This document shows positions 1 to 8,757 of a DNA stretch of 64,000 nucleotides, piece by piece. The notes below the pieces were generated by a model. It made no database searches, was not told the origin of the DNA, and saw nothing but the letters and a program-made list of their open reading frames with translations. Origin of the DNA: Gnetum montanum (Eukaryota > Streptophyta > Gnetopsida > Gnetales > Gnetaceae); the NCBI GenBank assembly GCA_015680685.1, contig MNCI01015910.1:1474592-1538591 (forward strand), given 5' to 3'. A program made the position numbers and the translations under genes. Numbering within the stretch: the stretch's first letter is position 1; the number at the start of each line of letters is the position of its first letter.

Positions 1-699
1 TAACGGTAAAAATCGCCAGAATTCACATAGCAAAAATTTCACTGCATCCCAGGAATGTTTCAGAAAATTTTTTTTTTTTTTTTTCAGATCACATTTGGGA
101 CGTCCCAGGCGCCTCCTGGGACGCTCTCGGGACGTGTGGGGGACTTTCGGTATAATTTTAATAGAAATTTGTACTGACAATAACAGTTACAAGCCAAGAC
201 CTTTCACGGTACCGGTGTTGAAAACTTAGGCTATGCTTACAGAGGATGGGAAAGCAAAACGATGAGAAATGACCGGTGAAAGTAAATTTCTATATAGCTT
301 TTATTCTAAAGATTATAAAATTGAATAGAGTTTTTATAAAATCACTAACAAATAACTAAATTTTTAATTATAATATATTATCTATGTCTAATATTTTGAA
401 TTGGAAGACACTATAAGAAAATTTGGTGAGGAATAGCTAGGTACAGATAAATAATTTATCTTTAAATTAAGACTTCCCTGAAATTATTCAAATAGAAATG
501 TTTCTTTCATTGTGCACTTCTTTTTAAGATTTTGAGTTACTCTTTGTTTCACCATTTTGCAAAGCTTTCTTAGAATAAAAATAAAGAATGTACTTTTGAA
601 TATTTGATTTATTAAATCCTAAGATCTTTTCATGATACCATCCTTTATCTAAGGGAAATTCATAAAAATTATTAGTGTAGGCTGTAAACTAACAAATAG
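1..699. other. Unassigned AT-rich flank with a GC-rich inverted-repeat patch
   Basis: I recognise no gene here. A T-run lies at about 67-84. A distinctly GC- and CpG-rich patch follows at about 93-150, containing the perfect palindrome GGGACGTCCC and the inverted pair CCCAGG/CCTGGG. The rest is AT-rich without a useful open frame. It may be the upstream part of the LINE at 700-2335 or an older unclassified repeat. Confidence 0.4.
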
Positions 700-2335
700 C
701 TTAAACTTTTAAAGATATCATCCTTGCATGGTTTGTAGAAGGTTATTAAAGATATCATGAGACCTGAATATACCATTTTTGTTAAAAAGAGACATATGTT
801 AAATAATGTTATTGCAACTTGAGAGGAAATGTAGTGGACTTTTGATACTAAGGCAGTGCTTTTACTAAGTTAGATTATGCTAAAGTTGATTACAGGATTG
901 AATGGAGTTTTGGATTAAGTTCCTCTTCTTTTCAATGGTCAGTTCATCAAAGTTGTCCTATAGCTCCATATCTTTTTATTATTGCTACAAATTTTCTTTC
1001 ACATAATCTACATTATGATATATAAAGGAATTTTATTAAGAGAATTTCAATTGATGATCAAGGTATGTAATTACTTAATATTTACTTTGCAAATGATTCT
1101 TATTTTATGATAAACTATTTTTTGCAACATATTACTACTCTTTAGCTAGAGTGAAAGATTGCTGCATGTTATCTATCTCGTAGATCAATTGGCAAAAGTC
1201 TATTGTTTATTTTAATGGTAATATTGATGAGTAGGTTACTCTCAAGCTTTGGAAAATCTTCAAAAAAGATTCTAACTTCAAAATTTTAGGAATATCATTT
1301 TCTTTTGAGCCTAATCTTCCTATTTTGTGGAATTATATGGTTGATAAAATTGAAAATAAGCTTGATAAATAGAAAGAAAAAATCTCACCCTTACTAGCAA
1401 AGTTTTAGTTATTAAGCATATGCTTAAATCATCTTGTGTTTATTACTCTAGTTGTTGGACTCCTTTTAAAATTTCTTATGATACAATTGATCATATTATC
1501 CATTGGTTTATTTAGCCTACTAAGCAACATAAAAGAGATTTTTCTAGAGTTATTTAGGATATTTGCACTATTAGCAAGAAAGACAAAGGACTTGGTCGTA
1601 TTAATTGTTATAACCAAGGCATTTCTCTTATAGCAAAATGGATTGCAAAGTGCATTAATGGAGATGATGTGTGGATGCTCCTTTTAAAAAATAGACTTAT
1701 ACAAGGACAACTAAGGATAATAATAGTTAGTCTTCTAATAGCTTTCTTCATTGTCTTCTTTTTTCTTAGTCCATTTCTATTCCTAGTTCTCCAATTTTTA
1801 AACAAATTTGGAAGACATGGTTCAAGCTTAGTAAATATTGGAATTACGATCATATTACAATTTTAGGAGATATGATTAAGCAAATTAGCCCATGATGGCT
1901 TCCTTTTAATGAAGGATCTTAGAATACTAATGCATCAAGATTGTCTACCACTTGGAGCAGATTTGGTATCACTACAATTTCTTGTCTACATATACATAAT
2001 AGATGGATTACTTAGAATGAAGCTTCTAGGCTCTATGGTTTGAATAGAAAGAAAAAAAAAATTAACAAATTAATTTCTAATCTTAAAAATTTATTTAAAG
2101 TTAAAAGCAATTTGCATTAGCCTTTTTCATATACTTTTGGAAAAGACAACATATATGTCTTTCCTTTTAATTTAAAAGTTTCTTATGAGATTATTACAAA
2201 GAATGGTTTTATTCATAACAAATTTAATAAGGCCTAAAAAATGCAATTATCGTTGCACTTTTGTATGAGGAAAATAAAAGATATTTGAAGAGCTTCTACA
2301 TTTGCTAAAATTCATTTTTTAAAAGCAAGCTAATA
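700..2335 (+). pseudogene. LINE (non-LTR retrotransposon) reverse transcriptase, decayed
   Basis: Broken frames across this stretch give the ordered blocks of a plant L1-type ORF2 reverse transcriptase. About 748-905 reads like the P-E-x-x-x-F-V-x-x-R/N-N-V block followed by LDYAKVDYRIEW, the counterpart of the LDFxKAFDxVxW motif. At 931-1020 comes SCPIAPYLFI, the QGCPLSPYLFI block. At 1083-1115 lies YFANDSYFM, the position of the catalytic FADD box with the first aspartate changed to asparagine. At 1320-1600 is the usual post-RT segment (LSPLLAK, then the thumb). About 2100-2300 weakly resembles the zf-RVT tail. Stops and shifts are frequent, so it cannot be expressed. No ORF1, poly(A) tail or target duplication is visible, so the ends are approximate. 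Confidence 0.75.
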
Positions 2336-2539
2336 AAAAACTTGAACTCAAGATTTCTATATTAAAACTCTAATGCTTTACCACAATATTATCAATTGTA
2401 TCACAACAATTAGTTACATTGATTCATATTTAAACTAATAAACTCAATGCTACCACTACCTAGGAAATACTACCCTCACAATGATTAAACCATCAATGGC
2501 AAGACCAACCAACACATCAAAGGAGATAATAGATAAATT

Positions 2540-3794
2540 AATCTACATGTGCCACAAATCATAATTTTAGTTTTCTATACATTAATTTTTCTTGCTAAAT
2601 GCTACCATAGAGAGATGAATGTGGAGTTTTCCACTACTAGCCATACTACTCTTGAGGTTAAGGAGTTGTCCCACTTGGATAGTATTGAGGTTAATAAGCT
2701 TAACTATCATTGCCTTATGGATAGGAAAACTTCCTTGGTATTTGCTTCTTGATGAACTTTGGATTCAATACATATGTTCATGATTCCTGCAGAGAAGTGA
2801 TCATGTGTAATATTATGGGATAATCATACTTTGGATGTTTGTATTGGCATATGTCAATCCATCATCCTCTTCTAATTTTAAATCAACAACCTCTTCAACT
2901 ATAGCAAATTTTCCTTTTTGTCGATATGCATTATATTCTACCTCCTCCTTCTTCTTCTTATCTTCATATTTTTTAACTCTTGCTCACTCCATTCCTCCAT
3001 GATTTTAAAAGTGAATGTACATTTCTTATCCATGGAGTCCAACATTTTATTTACCTTGGCCACAATCTCAAAGATAGAATTTTGCATTAGCAAGGCTCTT
3101 TGCTAAACCACTTCATCTAATGGAGCCTCTTCTTTTTATATGTTACAAGTATGTGCATCCCTCTTCCAAATGGATGGGTCTTTGTTGTATTTCTTAGCAC
3201 TTTCCCTCTTACTCAATTCACCTTACTCATTAGTTACTTCATCAATGAGCCTTTAGATTCGATAGGCTCTCAACTCTAACAATCTCCCTTAGGCATATAG
3301 CCCAAGTTTCACATGCTTTATTCCTTATTCCATCTATGATTTGATAAAGTTGTTCCTTTTGAAAGAAGCCATGGTCTAGGCATCAATGTAGAAGTGAGTA
3401 ATATCTACCAAACGCTACATCAAAATGCTCTTAAGACCCTTACTTCCATCCTTGGATTTGCTTTCTCACATTTGACCCTTTTGAGTAAGTCTGGTACTTT
3501 TCATTGAATAGTTTCAACATGGTGCTTTATTAATGGATGAAGTGTGGCCCTAATGATTGGTAGCATCTTTCAAATTCTTTGGTAAGTGTTCTTAGGAACA
3601 AGTTCAACTTTTGTCATTTACTCTTGATGTTTTTCAAGACACATGTATCATGAAAGGCCTATAGATGGTTCTATGAATCAACATTATAGCCTCCCTCTAA
3701 TCTAGGCATGTTGTTCATGTCTAACTACTTGATGTAACTTTCTTTTTAATATCTAGTAGGAATTCTAATTACCTCTATAATTTGAATCATGTTT
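2540..3794 (-). pseudogene. gag C-terminal part of element X (Athila-like), interrupted by element A
   Basis: Read on the minus strand this matches the gag of elements D and B block by block. It covers the retrotransposon-gag core (about 3790-3250), a spacer, a decayed zinc knuckle reading ICQYKHPK at about 2845, and the Pro/Tyr-rich tail (about 2760-2580) with NPKFIKKQ and YYPSGT. The knuckle has lost its last cysteine. It stops at 3794 exactly where element A entered. The missing N-terminal codons resume at 12516-12565, which gives DDDEPLLDI there and the following residues here. Frameshifts and stops are numerous. X is closest to D by gag and LTR sequence. Confidence 0.7.
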
Positions 3795-3799
3795 CTTAT
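3795..3799. repeat. Target-site duplication of element A, left copy (CTTAT)
   Basis: CTTAT directly abuts the LTR start at 3800 and is repeated exactly at 12511-12515, next to the far LTR end. This fixes element A as a single insertion. Confidence 0.9.
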
Positions 3800-4695
3800 T
3801 GATGAATCATGATTCATCAGGTTGCGATATCAAACCCATGATATCAGATATGTGATATCAGGTACGCGATATCGCATCCAACAGTGATATCAGATATGTG
3901 ATATCGTGGTTCCTGTGTGAGCCTATAAATACACATGAAGGCACACAGGAAGGGAGTCTTTTAGTCAATTTTAGGGAGTCATTTTAAGTGCAGGATCTTT
4001 TTGTCAATTTTCCTCTCCACCCTTTCTCTCAGTACATGCCCACAATGTGATGATTGTAATTGTACGACATCCTTTATTTGAGTGTGACGTACTTGGACAC
4101 ACACATGACCAAAAATAAAGATCGATATTACTTCATCATTGCAGCATTTAATTAGTTTAATTATTTAATTGATTATTGTTATTTATTTCTTTCATAGTTA
4201 ACATCTCTTCATCCTAAACTCCTTAAACGCAGAATGAGTACGAATTAATCATGAACATTTAAGTGTGACTACTTAGTAACCTAGTAGAGTACCTAGGATC
4301 TGTGCTTGGTAATCCTAGTAGTAGTCGTGCATGAGGTCCAAGATGTGTACGAATGATTAAGGAATAGATGCTCATCACACTTAGGCTAGCTTAGATTCTC
4401 TTCCTCTATCTCCTCTTAGTATAGCTCTCTCTCTCTCTCTTCCCTCCTAGCTTAGCTAAGATTATTTTCCATCGCCCCCAAGAGTAGCATTAGTTTAGGA
4501 ACACATCATACACCTCACTCTAGACTAAACCATATGTGACAAAGCATATACTACTCCAAGTGGGAAGACAGCAAACTACAATCAACGAGTAACTATCTGG
4601 ATACCACAACTAGCCCGTCTGTGGAGTTCAACCAAATCGTGCGTGAAACACTTGTATTCATATGGTTGAGTATAGGGGTACCTCACCACTCATCA
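3800..4695 (+). repeat. 5' LTR of element A
   Basis: It starts TGATGAATCATGATTCATCA, a perfect 20-base palindrome, and ends CACTCATCA. U3 contains phased GATATC boxes (3826-3905) and a TATAAATA box at 3924-3931, so transcription should start near 3955. A CT microsatellite lies at about 4425-4441 and recurs in the 3' LTR at about 12237-12255. It is about 47 bases longer than the 3' LTR, mainly because of extra GATATC units. Confidence 0.9.
3826..3931 (+). promoter_or_regulatory. U3 promoter of A: 14-bp-period GATATC array plus TATA box
   Basis: GATATC starts at 3826, 3840, 3854, 3868, 3886 and 3900. The steps are 14, 14, 14, 18 and 14 bases. TATAAATA follows at 3924. The 3' LTR keeps three related boxes, also 14 bases apart, then TATAAATA at 11737-11744. 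The position just upstream of TATA suggests binding sites for a plant transcription factor; that role is inferred. Confidence 0.7.
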
Positions 4696-4696
4696 T

Positions 4697-4714
4697 TGAC
4701 ATTGTTGCTGGGGA
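4697..4714 (+). other. Primer-binding site of A (tRNA-Asp type, degraded)
   Basis: One base after the LTR the sequence reads TGACATTGTTGCTGGGGA. The complement of a plant tRNA-Asp 3' end is TGGCGCCGTTGCCGGGGA. The five differences are all transitions. Position next to the LTR and agreement with the B, G, D and X sites support the call. Confidence 0.75.
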
Positions 4715-4819
4715 GGGTGCTAGTTATTTAGATTAGTTACATCATACAAGATCGCTATAACAAAGTATTCATGATACATCTTTTAGGAAAGAAAATTAAT
4801 TTTGATTAAGTCACACACA

Positions 4820-6817
4820 ATGTCTCTCTCACAAGACTACGATAACACAACAACTAGTAAGAAAATTTATTGGAGAACCAATGAATTGTATGATGAAGAA
4901 GATGAAGTTTGGAGTACCCAATCTAATGTAGGGGGTTCCTATAAACATAAATGAAGACAACATCATCCCAACTCATGAATGCATAACATACCTAGTGACA
5001 ATGAATCCCTACTAGCCATTATGAGCCTAACGCAAATACAAGAGCCTATTTGAATATCCTACAAGCATCGCAAGGAAAGCCTTCTACCCAGGCTTGATTT
5101 AAACAACTTTCCCAAATTTTCAGGAGGTTATGATTTAGATCTACAACAACATCTACAAGCCTTCCATGATGCATGTGTATGGAACAATATCAATAATGGA
5201 TGGCAAAAACTTAAGCTCTTTACTGTGACACTCATTGGCCAAGCAAAAGTATGGTATAGGTCCCTAAAACCAAAATCAATTCTACGTTGGCCAACAATGG
5301 TAGAGCTCTTGAATGAAAGATATCAAACCTATGCAAGATTGTCAGCCTTGAGGAAACAAATCCAAGAGTGGAAACAAGCACAACATGAACCCATGGACAT
5401 GGCCTTAGAAAGATATTATGCCTTGTTAAACAACTACCCAGGCCATGAGTTCTCTGAGGAGAGGCTAATGTACCATATCATAGATGGGCTTCATAATGAA
5501 ACAAGGGAGACCCTAGGGATGTATGCCCAAGGTCAACTATATGAGCTATGAACCCACCAACTCCAAGAGCTTATCAAATGGGTAGCAAAAGAAGAAGGAG
5601 AAATGGCTAGATGGGAGAATGTTGAAAAATATCAGCAAGCCAAAAACTTTAAATCAATAAGGACCCATAATAATGAAGAGGAGAAATCAACTCACCCCAA
5701 GGAGGCGGAACCATCTTTTCCAACACTACAATCATTGGATGAAATTGAGGTAAAGAACAATAAGATGATGGAATGGATGCATAAAAAATTCAGAGAATAT
5801 GCCAACATTATTGGAGATTGAGTTATGACAACCCAAAAAATAGGACAAAATACCCTTAGACAATTAGAAAGAATGGTTGCAAAAAATAAAAGCTCAACTG
5901 CCAATCATATGTGTCAATGCAACATTTGCCTATATGATCACCCCAAGGGCCAATGCCCGATCTTGTCACATTTGCATGAGCATTGGGGAAGAATGTTACA
6001 TCCAGAGTTCATACAAAAATACTGTGTTCAATCATAGTGGCAACAATCCCAGTCATGGGGGAGGCCACCCTCAAACTGGTTACACCCTTCATACCATCTA
6101 AATCTAAGTGCTTATCAAGTCCAACATCATGTTTCTCCAACTAGGTCAACATCCTCTATCTCACCACATTATTATCATTCTCCTCAATACTATCAACCCA
6201 TGTCCTCTCCAACACAACCACCACCTTGGATACCTTACACTCCTTCTTAATCTCAAAATTCTCATGCTTCACCTCCTTCTACATTGCCATCAAGTGTTCT
6301 AGAGGGTTTTGCACCACCACACCAACCCACGAATGTTACTTGTGCTACTACTGTCAACAGCAATGGGAATCCTCCACAACATCATAGGCATCCCTTCTTT
6401 AGACATAACCATAAGAAGGGACAACACATTTTTGAGCCCACTGCACCTTCCAACCCAGCACAAGTCCAACACTATGGTGCAGCTCCCTCCTCGAAACCAA
6501 TGCCTCATGTTACTTTCTCTGGGCCATCAACAAATACTCCAACAAACATATGGCCCAATGAATATAGCCACATGGGGAGACATGTTGATCCTTGCATACC
6601 ATCTTATGATCACAAGTACCATAGTGGATCAGCCCCTTATAAATTAACCATATCTTATAACTTGCCCCACTATGTCAACTCTAATCAAGTGTGTGAACCC
6701 CAATGGGGTAAGTATGACCAAGTCCCAACATTTCCAACATGCAAGGATCCCAACTTTTCATTTATTAATCCTCACCATACTCAACCGTCTAGTTATGGGG
6801 AATACCCCCCATTCTAA
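4820..6817 (+). pseudogene. gag: gag of element A, one frame with nonsense codons
   Basis: ATG at 4820 begins MSLSQDYDN, matching the starts in D and G, and the same frame continues to TAA at 6815 (666 codons) without an indel. The retrotransposon-gag core is at about codons 85-245, with VWYRSL, LNERYQTYARLSALRKQI and YHIIDGLHNETRETLG. A CX2CX3HX4C knuckle (CNICLYDHPKGQC) is near codon 365. A Pro/His/Tyr-rich tail ends in SYGEYPPF. The core would assemble the virus-like particle and the knuckle would bind RNA. In-frame stops (for example 5549, 5819 and 6036) sit where relatives have Arg, Trp or Gln and are explained by C-to-T or G-to-A changes. The protein is dead as read. Confidence 0.88.
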
Positions 6818-8220
6818 TAACAAGCAAGATTAATAAATATTTTCCATTTTCTTTAATTTTGAAATTTTTTGTTTTTTAGTTTTTCACTGTTCAACTTATT
6901 ATTATTTTTTTGTCTTTTTATCTTTTTGTGCGTAATCTCATCTATGAATAAAACACTCATGTGACTCATTGGTTGAGATGTTATTCTATGCTATCAAGTC
7001 TCAGGTGACTAATTAATTAGACAACAATCCGCAACATCCATTCATCCATTCTATTAATAAGAGGTTCTACTTTGGGTACAAGGATATTCTTGACATCATT
7101 AAACTTAAAGTAACCTTGTGTTATTGTGCCCAGAATGATGAATGATGGACCAAGAAAGAATGGACAGGGTGTGACATCAAGGGGACTTGTGGATTCTCTT
7201 TGGTGGCATCTGTAGGAGTTACCATGTAGCTCGATTGTACTAAGATCCTTGTAGATCTAATGAAAAATGAGAATAAGAGTAATCAAAAGGCACTCAACCA
7301 GAAAAAATAATGCTAGTCTAGGGGTTCCCACTAGAAAGACATGCACCCATGCCTGAAGGTTGGCAACTTCTCTAGCTTAAGCATTCATTCAAGAAAAAAA
7401 AAGAGAAAAAAAAAAGAAAAAAGAAGTGCCACAAAGCAAAATCACTCCTCCCTTGTACGAAATGCCAAGTGATCCTACAGCTTACTGTCATGGTGCTCTT
7501 ATGGTTGTCCATCATTGGATGAAGCAATGCGATGTCACTAATCAGAGGAATGGACTTGCTTCTGATTTTGGAGTGATGGGTTAATGACACATTAATCATG
7601 CCTTACACTAAGGATTCCTTGTGCCCTGGGTCAACTACCTCATATCCCAATCTCTACAATCCTTCTAAAATTTGCCTCACCTTGCTATTCATGTACTTGG
7701 GACTCGTGAATTATGTAGCATTGAATTTATACCTCATCACAATGGTATCTACATGTGTGTGTTTTTTTGCATCGATGTAGATTACATTTAACCCTTCTAG
7801 TGCCTACAGACATTTTTAGGTGTGGTTACGCAAGGGCATTATAGGTAGAAACCTACTTTGGGGAGGACCCACTTGTGTAACCCTTGTAATTTGCACTTGT
7901 AACACATCTTCCGCACATCATCTTATACCCTCTAAGAATTACCAACATCCTTCTTTCCCTTATCATCCTTCAAGTTCAAACATTCCTATAAGCTAACACA
8001 TGTCCTTTCTCCCCTACTTTTCATAATCCTCATTGACAAATTTTACACCATGATACTCTTTGTGCCTTCAGGAATAGTTTGTATTGCCCTAGACCCCTTT
8101 ACATTGACCTACACATCCTCAGTTTATACCTTGGAGTTTCAAAAAATTTTAATTAAAATTTGGTAAATTTTACAAGTGCCCCATTTTCGATAGGACGCTA
8201 TATTGGGTCCCTGCTAGCGG
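6818..8220 (+). other. Noncoding spacer of A with two blocks shared among elements
   Basis: There is no credible gene. Block 1 (about 7130-7520, including GTGTGACATCAAGGGGACTT near 7169) is shared with D (about 45276-45304) and, inverted, with G (59094-59500) and F (62931-63310). Block 2 (about 7785-7890, core CTACTTTGGGGAGGACCCAC at 7852) is shared with D (about 45945), F (about 53685), G (about 58735) and B (about 14105). Small open frames here differ between copies and are not supported. An A-rich run lies at about 7393-7420. Confidence 0.65.
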
Positions 8221-8255
8221 GTGCGTGATATCGTGTCCTTCCTTTATATATACAT
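8221..8255 (+). promoter_or_regulatory. Putative internal promoter upstream of ORF2 in A
   Basis: GATATC at 8227-8232 is followed by TATATATA at 8245-8252, about 500 bases before the ORF2 start. F (GATATC 53302-53307, TATA about 53281-53296, minus) and G (58317-58395, minus) carry the same arrangement at the same place. It resembles the U3 module. Promoter activity is inferred. Confidence 0.55.
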
Positions 8256-8423
8256 ATGGGCCCCCTATGCCTATCAACATCATTTGCAACTGTTCAAGTG
8301 GGGGAAGTTTTTCAAATTTCCTTCTACGACTTGTGATTGCTTGTGTCTCGCTTCGCTAACCATAACTCGCTCATTGGTGCTCCAATTTTCATTCCATCTA
8401 AACCTACTAAACTTGGAGTATTC

Positions 8424-8446
8424 AGCTTAGTCGTGGGGGAGGGGGA
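8424..8446 (+). other. Internal polypurine-tract-like motif of A
   Basis: TTAGTCGTGGGGGAGGGGG resembles the 3' polypurine tract before the 3' LTR (TTCAGTCATGGGGGTA at 11646-11661). The same motif sits at the same internal position in F (about 53087-53110) and G (about 58122-58145). It could prime a second plus strand as central tracts do in some retroelements; that role is inferred. Confidence 0.45.
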
Positions 8447-8507
8447 CACACCAAATTTGTGTACCAATTTTTTGAAATTCGTCATCACCCAAAGGACACA
8501 ATCAAGG

Positions 8508-8757
8508 ATAATTAGCTATAAAAATAATAATAAACATGTGTCAAAAACAATTACATCTCCTTATCTATACCGAGAAATTAAACTTTGAAACCACCTAAGC
8601 AAAGTGGATCAAATATAAAAATATTTTGGGGACATTTCCATAAAAAATCCTAACTTTAAAATCACATGGACTTAAAACAAACTCATTAAGGCAAGAAGTA
8701 AGGTATAACTTAACTTGGGTAACAACCCTACTAATGCTTGGCCCCATGTGATTACAG
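8508..8757 (+). other. Intron-like segment before ORF2 in A (donor mutated)
   Basis: The segment is AT-rich and contains TACTAAT at 8729-8735 and ATTACAG ending at 8757, with ATG directly after. The aligned F and G copies have GTAAGT at the left edge (53025-53020 and 58062-58057). Here the equivalent bases after AAGG read ATAATT, so the donor is broken. Predicted length is 250 bases, as in G. Confidence 0.55.

Noticed and set aside
6309-6647. 112-codon frame overlapping the A gag
   Set aside because: It is an alternate frame of the low-complexity gag tail; the frame starting at 6284 is the one conserved in F and G.
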